A stretch of 64,000 bases of DNA. It comes from Halostreptopolyspora alba (GTDB lineage Bacteria > Actinomycetota > Actinomycetes > Streptosporangiales > Streptosporangiaceae). Under the pieces are notes generated by a model. It did no database searches. It had not been told where the DNA came from and saw only the letters and a list, made by a program, of their open reading frames with translations. Made by a program: the position numbers and the translations under genes. The stretch spans positions 1 to 64,000 of the forward strand of contig RJMB01000022.1 in the NCBI GenBank assembly GCA_003725585.1, written 5' to 3'. This document shows, piece by piece, positions 46,929 through 57,700 of the stretch; the stretch's first letter is position 1, and each line of letters begins with the position of its first letter.

Positions 46929-47660
46929 TCAATCGGGTGTATGCCTCTCAAGAGCCCCATCTATATACGAAGAAACTTTAACAACTTCCGCCCGAAATTC
47001 TTGCCTCGAAACATCAACTCCCTTTAAATCTATTTGATAAACACCACTACCACTCAACCGAATAAAACTATATACATCTTCTTGATTATCATAACTTTCA
47101 TAAAAATACCGAGAGCGACCCTCCATCCCCTCCACTTTCCCTTCACTATCAACTTGCTCATCATTAACATTACCAACAAATTCATCAAATGAATTGTTGG
47201 CAAGTTCAGGAATTGATTTTCCGTCATCACCCTCCATGTGCGCTACATATGTTATACCAAAACTCCAATTTCTCCCCTCGTTTCCAACTACTTCCCAATC
47301 ACATGAATCCGAGACAGTGCGTGGACCACCAGACCCTTCTGTTACAGAATCAACGTAATCATCTTTTTCATCAACCCGATTTCCTTGCGCGGCTCCCATA
47401 AGATTTTCAAGCTCAATCAGCTCACACAAATCAAGCAACTCTGGAGGCACCGATTCTCTTGGCTCTCGAGACGATTCAACACCCGAAGCATCATCCCCCG
47501 AAGATGAAGACGAAGCAAAACTACTTCCAATAATTTTCCCCACACCAACTATCGACCCAAACACCAGAAGCGCTGCTAGAGTCCCACATCCAAACATCAA
47601 AAGAAATGCACGCCAACCGTGAATTCCTTCTTTCTTGGGTGCGACCTCTTGCTCAGACAT
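46929..47660 (-). CDS. AT-rich gene for single-pass extracellular protein
   Basis: This 243-residue protein has one membrane helix (AFLLMFGCGTLAALLVFGSIVGVG, about residues 18-41). A Ser/Asp-rich linker and an extracellular domain with several Cys (LDLCELIE, DSCDWEV) and Tyr-rich SRYFYESYDNQEDVYSFIR follow. The layout recalls DUF3558-like proteins. Base composition is very unlike the neighbours: the 60 bases from 47041 hold 19 G/C and those from 47221 hold 29 by my count. It is last in the transfer cluster's orientation, 48 bases after 47709, so it is co-oriented but of foreign origin. Confidence 0.65.
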   Translation of the reverse strand: MSEQEVAPKKEGIHGWRAFLLMFGCGTLAALLVFGSIVGVGKIIGSSFASSSSSGDDASGVESSREPRESVPPELLDLCELIELENLMGAAQGNRVDEKDDYVDSVTEGSGGPRTVSDSCDWEVVGNEGRNWSFGITYVAHMEGDDGKSIPELANNSFDEFVGNVNDEQVDSEGKVEGMEGRSRYFYESYDNQEDVYSFIRLSGSGVYQIDLKGVDVSRQEFRAEVVKVSSYIDGALERHTPD

Positions 47661-47708
47661 AGTGAAACCTCGGGTCGGGGGAGACAGTCAAACCAGGGGG
47701 CTGATTTC

Positions 47709-48869
47709 CTATCCTTCCAGCTCCGCCTTGACATCTGGGTGCTCCAGGGGGCGGGTGAATCCCAGGATGTCGGATCGACTGGGGTCATCGTATTCACGGG
47801 TGGCAATCGGCCCGCAGTCAGTGCACCACGCTTCCACCATCAGGCCATCACCGATCACCATTCCCACGTGTCCGGGACCAGCGGGTTCGCCGGCTCGCTG
47901 CACATCGAAGAAAACCAGATCGCCCGGTTGTTCCTCACCTTGGGGAACTTCCGGCCCAAACTCCCACTGGTCCTGAGAGACTCGCGGAATGGTAACCCCG
48001 ATGCTCTCGTAGGCCCGCATCGTCAGCCCGGAGCAGTCGAACGCGTTCGGCCCGGTTCCACCCCAGAGGTACGGCTTCCCTCGCTGATTCATCGCCCAGT
48101 CCACCACTCGCTGGGTCAGCTCGTCGGGAGCCTGAGCGATCAGCTCCCCCTCCTCGTTGACCTCACAATTGACAGCGGTCTCGACATCGGAGCTGGTCTC
48201 GAATTCGCCATCGGCGTACCGATCGGCCCACTCAGTCACGTCATCCACGTACCACCAGGCGTGGTTGTAGCCGTAGATCGCCTGACGCATGTCCTCTTCG
48301 GCTCCATGCTCGATCAGGTAGTCGGCGGCGGCGGGAATGGCATCGGCCGGATCGTAGACGTTGACGACACCATCATCGTTGCCATCCTGGCCGTAACCAT
48401 CGTCGGGACGCTCGTCCACATCCATGACCGGATCGCCGCCCCAGCTGTTGCCGGCGGCTGAGCCGTCAAGCGCGCCGAACTGCATCGGGCCGGCTGCGCC
48501 CCAGTCGTTGTGCCCTTCTGTGATTCCGGGCCCGTCCCAACGACCGTGCTTACTCTCCACCTGACCGACTCCGGCGAGGATGTTCCAGGGGATTCCCTTG
48601 TCCTCCCCCGTCTCCCGATAGATCTCCAGATAGTTCTCGGGAATGGAGTCCTCGGCGTAACTACTACTCTCGACCTGCTCCGCAGTCTCGTCAGTGGTGC
48701 ACTGGAGCCCGCCCGCGACTTCGAGTACACCCGGGTTCATGATCGTGGTCGGAATCACGATGATGGCGAGGACGATGACTCCCGCCATAAACACACCCAC
48801 GGCGATGGCGAGCCGTGTGGCACACGATCCCTGGTCGGATGGATGAGGGGTAACGAAGCGGGAGATCAT
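47709..48869 (-). CDS. Lytic transglycosylase-NlpC/P60 peptidoglycan hydrolase (TcpG-like)
   Basis: This 386-residue two-domain hydrolase has an N-terminal membrane segment (AVGVFMAGVIVLAIIVIP). An SLT-type lytic transglycosylase domain follows, with ILAGVGQVESKHGRWD carrying the catalytic Glu and GPMQFGALDG. From about residue 250 there is a C40 NlpC/P60 peptidase with FDCSGLTMRAY (Cys279) and GHVGMVIGDG (His). The pairing equals TcpG/CwlT of Gram-positive conjugative elements, which opens the cell wall for the transfer channel. It is in the minus-strand cluster downstream of the VirB6- and VirB8-like genes. Confidence 0.85.
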   Translation of the reverse strand: MISRFVTPHPSDQGSCATRLAIAVGVFMAGVIVLAIIVIPTTIMNPGVLEVAGGLQCTTDETAEQVESSSYAEDSIPENYLEIYRETGEDKGIPWNILAGVGQVESKHGRWDGPGITEGHNDWGAAGPMQFGALDGSAAGNSWGGDPVMDVDERPDDGYGQDGNDDGVVNVYDPADAIPAAADYLIEHGAEEDMRQAIYGYNHAWWYVDDVTEWADRYADGEFETSSDVETAVNCEVNEEGELIAQAPDELTQRVVDWAMNQRGKPYLWGGTGPNAFDCSGLTMRAYESIGVTIPRVSQDQWEFGPEVPQGEEQPGDLVFFDVQRAGEPAGPGHVGMVIGDGLMVEAWCTDCGPIATREYDDPSRSDILGFTRPLEHPDVKAELEG

Positions 48870-48911
48870 AGGGTCACCTGCTACGTCGGGGGGTTACATG
48901 AGAGGGGAGCA

Positions 48912-49568
48912 TCAACCTTCACCACCGAGATTGCCCGCCTCGGCCGGTTGGAAGTCGTACACTCCCCACTCGCCGCCGGACTTCACCACCGTGATAGCGA
49001 AATCCCCGAGATCCTCGGTGTCCTCGCTGCCGTCTTCGGGGACCGACTGAGTTTCGACGACGAACACGATCGACTCATCATCGAAGCTGCGGATCGACTT
49101 CACGTTCGCGCGACCTTCGGTGACGATCTCGTCCTCGGCCCGTTCGTCCCACAGGGCCCCAGCACCCGACCTCTCCTCAACAGCGTCCGCGAAATCCTCG
49201 GTCGCCAGCTCCTCCATCGGTCCGTAGTACTCCTCGGGGGGTTGCGAGTAGTCGATGGTGCCGTATGCCTGGCCAAACCCCTGTGCGGTCGCCGCTGCCG
49301 CCTTGAACTCGTCCTCGTTGAACGGGAACCAGTCCAGGACCTCCATTTCCTCGAGGTCCGTCGTCTCGATGGGGCTGGGGGCAGTGGCCGGCTCTCCACT
49401 GTCCTGGCCACCTCCTTGGCCTTGGGACTCCTCGTCGGCCTGCTGCTCCTCACTCCCGTCATCGCCCCCGAACCCGCCCATGCTCAGGTAGATGCCGAAC
49501 GAGACGAGCACGACGACGAGGCCGCCGAAGACAAGCCGCTGTGCGCCTTCCGGGAGAGTCTTGGCCAT
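48912..49568 (-). CDS. Single-pass protein with NTF2/VirB8-like extracellular domain
   Basis: This 218-residue protein has one membrane helix (LVFGGLVVVLVSFGIYLSMGG, about residues 11-31), an acidic Gln/Gly linker, then a domain of about 140 residues. That domain's final strands (DFAITVVKSGGEWGVYDFQP) repeat the plan of the TcpC-like protein at 60007 (YELTVVKDGGNWYVRDI). It is therefore probably a second NTF2-like/VirB8-type scaffold subunit of the transfer machine. The gene is tightly spaced within the cluster. Confidence 0.6.
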   Translation of the reverse strand: MAKTLPEGAQRLVFGGLVVVLVSFGIYLSMGGFGGDDGSEEQQADEESQGQGGGQDSGEPATAPSPIETTDLEEMEVLDWFPFNEDEFKAAAATAQGFGQAYGTIDYSQPPEEYYGPMEELATEDFADAVEERSGAGALWDERAEDEIVTEGRANVKSIRSFDDESIVFVVETQSVPEDGSEDTEDLGDFAITVVKSGGEWGVYDFQPAEAGNLGGEG

Positions 49569-49645
49569 GGCGGGGGTTTCCTAGCTGATGTCACGATCTG
49601 GGTCGGGGGACAGTGAGGTCGTGGAGGCCGTGTCCAGCGCACGCA

Positions 49646-52105
49646 TCAGTCATCGTCCCGCAACCAGAACGGGACATCGCGACGATGCTTGTCACTGCGC
49701 TGGGAGGAGGATCCGGTCCAGAACGGACTCGTGGGCGCGTCCTTGTTCGACTTGTTCGACGAGCCGGTGATCCAGTTACCGCCCTCGCCACGGTTCGACG
49801 GAGCGTCCTGACTCGCTGCTCGCGGAGGGCGCGAGGGCTTCTGCTGCTTGGGTCGAGGACCACCCCAGCGGGAACCGTTCCCACCGACATTCCCACGTGG
49901 CGGTGTCTGGGTACGTCCACGGAAGATGCCTCGCCCGTTATTGACGTCCGCCTGGTCCGCAGCGGCGGCGGCCCCACCCCCGTGGCCACCACCACCGGAT
50001 GGTGGCCGTTGCCCACTACCGGAGCCGGTACCGAAGATCGAGGCCCACCCGGTGTCGCCAGCGCCGGTGTAACCACCGGCCGGACGTGGTGGGATCGAAC
50101 CGCGATCGCCGCCACCACCGCCCGAGGAAGCGGCAGTACCAAGCCCACCCGAGGCCGCTTCACTGAGCCGTGGCGCCTCCGACGCGCTCCGTTGCGTTGA
50201 CACGTCCGGCTTCTGTCGGGGGGACTCGTTCTTCCCACCGCTCTGGGCCACGTTCAACGGGGGCGGAGCCGACTGGCCACGCACACGACCATAGCCAGCG
50301 ACTCCTCGCGCGCGCTTGGTGTTGTCATCGCGTGTGGAGCCACCCTCGTTGTCGGTACTCTGCGCCGCTGCTGGTGCCACGCCGCGCGCCGTGTCGCCAG
50401 CGTCGCCTGTACTGGCTCCGCCACCTGCGGGGACAGCGGACGCTGCCGTCGCGAGCTGCGGCGAGTTCTTGAGGCCCCACTTCTGTGCGCGCATGTAGGC
50501 AACCGGGGGCACCACGTTGGCGCTTCGGCTGAGTGTCCTGCTCTGCATAGCATCATTGACCACGCGCGAGGTGAATGTGTTCGCATTGACAGATGCGAAG
50601 AGGTGCGCGAAAGGCTTCCGGTATACGAAAAGCGCAACCGTAAACAGGGAAAGCAAAATCATCTGCAATCCCCACCCCAGATCAGTAACCATTACCGCGC
50701 TGTAACACATAATCAACAGCGTCACAAGAAGTACGATAAATATCTGCTTTAGCAGTAACCCTATAAGCATCTCAAACCAGCGCAGCAGTACTGTTCGCCC
50801 ATACCCAGGATGAACCCCAACCAGCAAAAATATCGGAGACAACATCAACAACAAAAGGAATCCGATTTTCAGAACAATGAGGGCGACAGAAGCAGCCAGT
50901 ATCAACCCACCGGCAAATATCGAAGCAAAAAGAGCCAGGGTAGCCACAGCAAACCTGTCACCCTGCTGCTCCCCAGAGAACAAGGGATTTACTTCTGGAT
51001 AATTACTTTCAACTCCAGAAGCAATTTCCTCATATTCTTGCTGTTTTTCCTCCCTGAGGCTAGCAGCATCCAACTCATCGTTAGCTATTTGAGCCTGCTC
51101 CGCACGGCTTATTCCTTGCGCCTGCAGCAAGGACATTCCATACTCTTGATTTGCCCAGGAAGCAGCTTCTCCTGTGCCAAACACACCGGCAACCCACGGC
51201 TGACAGACCAGACCAGACCAGAGCATCTGAGAATTCTGTCTTACCGTAAAATCGCTTTCATTTTCCCAGTCGGCCCTCTCCGCTTCTGGAGCACCAGCGA
51301 GACACGAGGTTGCAGCATCAGTGAAAGTCACTTTTGAGGCCGCACTATTTACAAGCTGAGTCCCCGAATTGACAACATTAGTCGATAGAGAAAGAATTTG
51401 AGCGGGATTTACGAGAATCCAAATCCCCATGACAACGGCAAGGACCATCCATATGGCACTCTCAACCGTAAGAGTTAGCCGTTTGCGAATTAGGCCGTAC
51501 CAACCGAGCCAAACAGCACCGAGAATTATGACTGTCGGGAGCAGCGGACGCCAGACACCTTCCCGAAACTCTCCCATCACGCTCTCGACAAGAGAGTTGA
51601 AGCTCGCAAGAAGCCCATCTGTCGTAGCTGCTTGATAGACAGTGATTGTCGACTGGTTGATGGTCTTTGATAGGCCCCATGCTGTGTTGCTCAAGGTAGC
51701 GAAAGCTGATTCGCCTAGCTTGTCAACACATGAATCGCGGATTACGTGCCATTGCTGGCCAGCTGTCCCATACTGACCATAAACACTAGAATCTGGCGGG
51801 AGTCCGTCCGGAGACGCAGCGATCGACTCCGCGGATTGCGGCGGCACCAGAAGCCCGTCCGCTCCTCCTTCAGCCGCCTCCGGCTGCGGGGCGGGGTCTC
51901 CTTCGCACATTTGTTGCGCCTGGGCGCTCGTGCTTCCCAGTGGAACCAGCAGGAACCCGAGCATCAGCAGCCCTAGGAGGACCGTGCGGCGCCAGCCGCC
52001 GGGTCTTTGTGACCATGCCGTGTTTCTCGCTGGGGTTCTACCCGGCTCTCCCAGACGTCGCTGGCCGCTCACGCCGTCGCGCCTTCGACCTTTTGTCACC
52101 GTCAC
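49646..52105 (-). CDS. VirB6/TrbL/TcpH-like polytopic membrane protein
   Basis: This 819-residue protein has a signal peptide (about 40-66, ending STSAQAQQ), a periplasmic segment, then at least seven membrane helices between about 190 and 500 (LPTVIILGAVWLGWYGLI, AIWMVLAVVMGIWILV, LLLLMLSPIFLLVG). A long disordered Gly/Ser/Pro-rich cytoplasmic tail follows to the end (PFWLRDDD). This is the plan of the channel-forming VirB6/TcpH subunit. Its start overlaps the VirB4 gene's stop (ATGA). The central part (about 50540-51760) is far more AT-rich than the two ends, suggesting a recombined segment. Confidence 0.8.
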   Translation of the reverse strand: MTVTKGRRRDGVSGQRRLGEPGRTPARNTAWSQRPGGWRRTVLLGLLMLGFLLVPLGSTSAQAQQMCEGDPAPQPEAAEGGADGLLVPPQSAESIAASPDGLPPDSSVYGQYGTAGQQWHVIRDSCVDKLGESAFATLSNTAWGLSKTINQSTITVYQAATTDGLLASFNSLVESVMGEFREGVWRPLLPTVIILGAVWLGWYGLIRKRLTLTVESAIWMVLAVVMGIWILVNPAQILSLSTNVVNSGTQLVNSAASKVTFTDAATSCLAGAPEAERADWENESDFTVRQNSQMLWSGLVCQPWVAGVFGTGEAASWANQEYGMSLLQAQGISRAEQAQIANDELDAASLREEKQQEYEEIASGVESNYPEVNPLFSGEQQGDRFAVATLALFASIFAGGLILAASVALIVLKIGFLLLLMLSPIFLLVGVHPGYGRTVLLRWFEMLIGLLLKQIFIVLLVTLLIMCYSAVMVTDLGWGLQMILLSLFTVALFVYRKPFAHLFASVNANTFTSRVVNDAMQSRTLSRSANVVPPVAYMRAQKWGLKNSPQLATAASAVPAGGGASTGDAGDTARGVAPAAAQSTDNEGGSTRDDNTKRARGVAGYGRVRGQSAPPPLNVAQSGGKNESPRQKPDVSTQRSASEAPRLSEAASGGLGTAASSGGGGGDRGSIPPRPAGGYTGAGDTGWASIFGTGSGSGQRPPSGGGGHGGGAAAAADQADVNNGRGIFRGRTQTPPRGNVGGNGSRWGGPRPKQQKPSRPPRAASQDAPSNRGEGGNWITGSSNKSNKDAPTSPFWTGSSSQRSDKHRRDVPFWLRDDD

Positions 52106-54648
52106 CGCTCCCGCTCGGTCTCGCCGGTTCCCACCAGTGCGTTGTTGCCGCTGCTCGTGCCGTCGCCGTTAACGTTGCCGCTGTCGTCGGCGGTGCCGTC
52201 GCTACCGCCGCGTGCGTCTGGTCGCTGCCGTGTCGGGTTGGTGTCGAGCCACTCGAGTAGCTCCTGGGAGACGAGGTCCACGGCGATGCGTCCCGCGCGC
52301 CCGTCGAGGTCGCGGTAGATGCACTCGCCGTTGCCGAGGTTGCGCAACATTCCCATGTGCTCCTCGGAGGGTTCCACCCCCAGGAGCGACATGACGGCCT
52401 CCACCTCCACGCGTTCGCTGGAGCGGAACGTGAACACGCTGGACAGGCAGTTGGTGACCTGCTCGTTCAACAGGTCGCCGGCGTTCTGGCTGACCAGGAT
52501 GAGTGCCGTGTTGCGGGACCGGCCCATCCTGGACACCTCGGGCACCAGCTTGGCGCCCTCCGGGGTGGAGGTGACCGCCCACGCCTCGTCCAGGAAGATC
52601 GCCTTGGGCAGCCGGCGGTCGATCCCGTTCATCAGCCGGCGGGCGAACTGGCTCACCAGGTACAGCAGCGCCACACTCAGCCGCTGCTCATACGAGTAGT
52701 CATCGCGGTGGATGGCGGAGTCGGGCAGGGTCAGCCCACCGAGCGTGAACACCGTGGTCCACCCCTCGGTGTCGATCTGGGTCTCGCCCTGCGGGTCGAA
52801 GCACAGGCTCGCGAGCCGCATCTCCGACATGGAACGCAGCACCGCCCCCAGGTTGCGGGAGGCCGCGTCGTCGGTCCCCTCCAGGTGGGTCACCACCTTG
52901 GCCAGGCTCGGCCGGGGCTGGTTGGCCACCGCCGCCACCGCCTGGATCATGGCGGACTCGCGTTCCTCGCTCATCCGCGGCAGCAGCAGCCGTAGCGTCT
53001 CGGTGGCCATGGTCTTCTTCGACGGCAGGTCGTCACCGAACCCGAACGGGTCCAACAGGCCCGGTTCGGCCGAGCTCAGCGACATGATCCGGGCCTTGCG
53101 GCCCCGGCTCTGCAGCAACCGCACCAGCGACTCCGCGTCGCCCTTGGGGTCGATGGCGGCCACCGTCACCCCGCGCAGCGCCAGCTGGTGGATCAGCAGC
53201 AGCGCCAGGGTGGTCTTTCCGCCGCCCGGCTCCCCGGTGATCGCGATCGCGGTGGGCCGGTTGCGGGCCGCCGCCACCATCGGGTCGAAGTGCACGATGT
53301 TGCGGGCCCGCCCCAGGGTCTCGCCGATGTAGGGGCCGGTCCAGCCGCCACCGGCCGACCCGCCGTCACGGCGGTCGCCCACCTCGACGGTGGCGGTGGG
53401 CATGCCGCCGGCGATGGTGCGCAGCGGCTGCCGTTGGGCATAAGCGTTGACCCGGATGCGGTCGCCCGGCAGCGACTCGCTGAACAGGGCGAACTGGTCG
53501 CCGGTGGAGTTGACCACGTCGATGCCGATGTCGCGGTAGTGCTCCACCACCGCCTCCACCCGCTGCATCAGCAGCTGTTCGGCCGGTGCCGACACCATCA
53601 GCCGGTGCCAGCCGTACACGAACGGCAGCCGCTCCTTGGTGATGCCGTGTTCCAGCGCCCGCGCGGCGTCGATCTGCTCGACCAGCGCGATGGGGGCGTC
53701 CACCCCGGCCTCGCGGATGTGGGCGTCCATGTCGCGGGCGTGGGCGAGCTTGTTGCTGACGTCCTTGCTGGCCTTGGCGGGCGGCACCAGCTTCATCCGC
53801 AGCGACGCCTCGACCGGGAACGGCAACCCGTCGGCGTAGTGCAGCCACGGTTCACCGTCGGGGAACGGCATCAGGTCCGGGAACCGGGAGAACGAGAGGT
53901 AGGCGACGAAGGTGGAGCCGGCCGGTTGCTCCAGCCGCAGCATCGAACGCCCGTTGTGGATGACCCCTTCGGTCAGCTGTTCGATCTCGCCCCTGCCCCA
54001 GGTGCGGCGGCCGGTGGCGGAGGTTTGGGGGTCCTCCACCGTGCCCGAGACGGCGTGCCGGATCAGCCAGGCGATCTCCTCGGAGTGGGCGTGGCGGGCG
54101 TGCAGCGAGCTGGCGGCCAGCGCCCGGCCCAGCCGCTCGGCCTGCTCACTCCAGCGCGCGATCTCCTTGTCGTCGATCGCCTCGTCGGTGATCCCCAACA
54201 CCTGCTCGGCGCGCTGGTACACCCCGAGCATCTGGCCCAGCATGCCGAGCTGGGGCCCGACCCCGCCGCGCGTGCCGAGCCGCACCCCCAGATAGACCTC
54301 CTTGGTCCAGAAGTCCTTGGCCCACACGTGCCGGTACATCTCGTCCAGGTAGTCGAACCAGCCCGGCCCCGAGTCGGAGGTGTCGTCCAACGCGGTGGCC
54401 CACTCGGCCGCCGGGTAGGTGCGGTGGGCGATGCGCAGGTGCACCTCCGCGTCGTCCATCCGGATCGCCGCCAGGGCGATGGTGATGTTGGTAGCCAGCG
54501 CCTCGCGTTCCTCGGGGGTGGTGAACTCGTACGACACCGTCGGCAGCCGGAAGTAGGCCCACGCCTCCGACTCGTTGAGCAGGATGCGGTCGTCGAAGTA
54601 GCGCACCGCGAGGCGGCTCGCTCCCCGGGTTCCGTTCAGGCCGATCAT
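52102..54648 (-). CDS. VirB4/TcpF-like transfer ATPase
   Basis: This 848-residue motor ATPase of type IV secretion has an N-terminal CagE/TrbE-like domain. The C-terminal RecA-like domain has Walker A GEPGGGKTT (residues 472-480) and Walker B KAIFLDEAWAV (D687, E688). The NTALILVSQNAGDLL and RSSERVEVEAVMSLLG segments are typical of the family. A short Asn/Gly-rich tail ends the protein. It powers substrate transfer or pilus-like assembly. It is the most clearly assignable gene of the cluster, positioned between the TcpE-fusion and VirB6-like genes. Confidence 0.9.
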   Translation of the reverse strand: MIGLNGTRGASRLAVRYFDDRILLNESEAWAYFRLPTVSYEFTTPEEREALATNITIALAAIRMDDAEVHLRIAHRTYPAAEWATALDDTSDSGPGWFDYLDEMYRHVWAKDFWTKEVYLGVRLGTRGGVGPQLGMLGQMLGVYQRAEQVLGITDEAIDDKEIARWSEQAERLGRALAASSLHARHAHSEEIAWLIRHAVSGTVEDPQTSATGRRTWGRGEIEQLTEGVIHNGRSMLRLEQPAGSTFVAYLSFSRFPDLMPFPDGEPWLHYADGLPFPVEASLRMKLVPPAKASKDVSNKLAHARDMDAHIREAGVDAPIALVEQIDAARALEHGITKERLPFVYGWHRLMVSAPAEQLLMQRVEAVVEHYRDIGIDVVNSTGDQFALFSESLPGDRIRVNAYAQRQPLRTIAGGMPTATVEVGDRRDGGSAGGGWTGPYIGETLGRARNIVHFDPMVAAARNRPTAIAITGEPGGGKTTLALLLIHQLALRGVTVAAIDPKGDAESLVRLLQSRGRKARIMSLSSAEPGLLDPFGFGDDLPSKKTMATETLRLLLPRMSEERESAMIQAVAAVANQPRPSLAKVVTHLEGTDDAASRNLGAVLRSMSEMRLASLCFDPQGETQIDTEGWTTVFTLGGLTLPDSAIHRDDYSYEQRLSVALLYLVSQFARRLMNGIDRRLPKAIFLDEAWAVTSTPEGAKLVPEVSRMGRSRNTALILVSQNAGDLLNEQVTNCLSSVFTFRSSERVEVEAVMSLLGVEPSEEHMGMLRNLGNGECIYRDLDGRAGRIAVDLVSQELLEWLDTNPTRQRPDARGGSDGTADDSGNVNGDGTSSGNNALVGTGETERER

Positions 54649-54760
54649 CGGTGCCCTCCAAGGTCACGGGTGGTGCTGCGCGGCGCCCGCCGGTGCCGCG
54701 AACGCACCGGGGGGACGTGGGCGCGGGCGGGATCCGGTGCGGACGGCGAGGGGGCTCGGG

Positions 54761-57700
54761 TCAACGGTTGGCCTCCTGCGTGGTGCGGGAACCCGACGCC
54801 GGGCCCGCCGCCCCGCCGTGGCCGTCGCCACCGGCCTCGGCGTCACCGGCCCGGAAACCGTTCATCAACACCCCGGCCAGGGCACCGTGGGAGCGGCGTG
54901 TCGTGGACCGCAGCGCCTTCACGTCAACGGCCCCGTGCGGGGTGGTCAGGTGGTCGTCCCACGGGATGCGGACGATGGCGCGGCATCGTCCGCGCGCCAC
55001 CCGTTCCGCCTCCTCCACATCGGTCAGGCTGCGTTTGCTTACCCCGTTGACCGCGACGATCGCCCGCGAGCGCAGGTGGGAGTACCCGTGCCCGTCGAGC
55101 CACTCGAACGTCATCGCCACGGCGCGGGCGGCGTCCCCGCTCGCGGGCACCACGAGCACCAGACCGTCGACGATCGGGAGGGCGCGCGCCACCCCGGTGG
55201 CCGCCGGGTCCAGCAGGGTGACGCCGTAGTACTCGCCGAGCAGCCCGGTCAGGGTCGAGAAATCGCGGTCGTCCAGGGTCTGGACGTAGGGGTCGTCGAG
55301 GGTGGCGACCACCTCCAACCCGGTGCGTGACTGGGTGGAGGTGTAGCCCCGCATGGCCATGTAGCCGCTGATCGCGTCGGAGTTGGCGAGCAGGGACGTC
55401 ACCGTCTCGGTGGTGTCGGTGCGGATGCGCCGCGACATGCCGCCCGCCCCCGGGTTGACGTCCACGGCGACCACGCGCTCGTCGCGGTAGGCCGCCAGGG
55501 TGTGGCCCAGCAGGAGCGTGGTGAGTGACTGTCCGGCACCGCCCGTGCAGCCCAGCACGACCACGCGGCGCGGGGCGTCGATCGGGGCACGCACCCGTTG
55601 GATGTCGTGCTCGGGCAGGTCGAACGTTGGTGCTGCCGTCGAACCGCCCGTCACCACGCGGGCGAGGCGGCGCCAGCCGCGGGTCGACCCCTCCCCTGCC
55701 GGTGCGTCGGGCGCGTCGGTGGCCGGGCGGTCGTGACGGTCCTGGCGGTTCTCGGCGGGCGCCCCGTTGCCGGACGGCTGCTCTGTGAGGCGGCGCTGCT
55801 CACCGGTGCCGTGGTCCAGTTGTAGTGCCGGTTTCTCACGGCTCGGACCCTTGGTGGGCTTGGCGGGGGCGCCGGGTGTGCTCGCCGACGATGGCTCCTC
55901 GGGGGGCCGGGGCGGCTCCCCGGGGGCGGGTTGCCCGAACAGGTGGCTGATGCGGCGCGCGTTCAGCGCCACCCGGTTGAACACCCCGTCGTCGCCAGCG
56001 GCGCGGGTGGTCATGCCGGGTTTGGACGGCGCGTGCGGGGAGCGGCGCGGACCGGCCTCGTCGTCGGCGGTGTCCTCGGTGTCGCGGGAGGTTTCGGCGG
56101 GCTCGCCGTCGCGGGTGTCCCGTGAGGTCGCGCCGGCAGTGGTGCGGGGTCCGGGGCGAGCCTCGGAGGTCTCCCGCTGTGTGGCCTGTTCCGCGTTCTC
56201 CCCCTCGCCGGTGTCCACCGTGTCGGTGGTCTCGGCGGCACGCGGGCCTTCCTCGACGCCTTCGGGGGTGCCCTCGTTCCGTTCCCCCTCGATGTGGCCC
56301 TGTCGGCTGTCGCCGGGGGTCACCCCCGAGCCTTCGCCGACACGCCCGGACTCCGGCTCCGCGTCCGCTCCGGGAACGGCGGTTTCCCGAGCCGGCTCGG
56401 CGGTGGCCGCCTCGTCGTGGGGTCCGCGTCGACGGTTGGCGCGGATGCTGCGCGACAGGCGCTGGGAGCGCCGCGACAGCCCCGGGGCGTAAGCGGGATG
56501 GGAGGGCTCGGAGGCCGAGGGCTCGGTCGAGTCCGAAGCCCCGGCGCCAGCCACCTGCCGGACCGCCTTCGCCACGGGCTCGGCGTCCTTGGGCTCCTCC
56601 GACCGCCGCGAATCGGCCGTGGGCTGAGTGGCTTCTCCCGCGTTGTCGGGCGGGACCGTCCGCTCGGCCGCCGTGTCCGGCGTCGGTGCGGGCGCGGCCG
56701 CCGGCTGGTGCGAACCCGTACCACCGGTGTCGCTCGCGTCCTCGGCCTCTCGGTCGTCCTCGGCGGTCTCCGTTCGTTCGGTGGGCCGCTCCTGGCCCGT
56801 GCGGCGGGCGGCCCACCGGTTTCGGGCGCGCAACGCGGCGTCCTCGGCCGCCGCCTCGACGTTCTCCTCCGGTTCCTCGGTCGGGCCCGTTTCCCGCTGC
56901 CGCTGCCCGAGGGGGGAAGCGGTTGGCTGCGGGGCGCCGGCGCCCGCGGTCCGCCGGACCTCCTCCGCCACGGAGCCGACGTCCGCGGGGGGTGGTGCGT
57001 CTTCGGTCGAGCGCTCATTCTCCGAGGGCTCCCGCCTCGCCCGCGCTTCCCTACGCTGGCGGGCGCGCAACGCGGCGGCCTCGGCGGTTTCCAGGTCCGC
57101 CGCCGTGGCGCGCCGTGGCGGGTTGCTCACGGTGGCCAAGCTCTCGTGCTCGCCCGTGCCGTGGTCGAATTCGAGCGGGGGCTTGTCCTCGGTGCCGCTG
57201 TCCCGCGCGGCGGCATCGCCCTCGTGTTCGCGGGCCGCCTGGTCCGGCCCGGGGGCCGGTTGGACCGGTGGCTCCTGGGACGCGCCCGTGTCGCCCTCGT
57301 TGAACCAGCCGGAGAGGGGACGCGGCATGGCGGCCTCGCCGTCCTCGCCGTCCTGGCCGCCCGGGGCGAACGTGGGCTGTGGGGGCGGTGGGGTGACGGC
57401 CGTGTTCAGGTGCTGGTCGAGCACGGCCATCCGGTCGCCCCGTGACCCCGGGTCGGGACGCTTCGGGTCCTGGTCCCCCTCGGGCCGGTCCCCCTCGGCG
57501 GGGTGGTGGCCCGGCCCCTCGGTGCTCGCGTCCGGGCCGTCCGTGTGGTCACCGTCGTTGTCATTGTCCCCGGTGTCATCCGCGCCGCGCGCGGGCTGTT
57601 CGCTCCTCGCTCCCTCGGCGGGGGTGTCGAGGGTGCGCGCGAGGCTGCGGTGCTCGTCGGTCCCGTGGTCGAGTTGCAGTCCGGGCTTGGCGCTCTCGGC

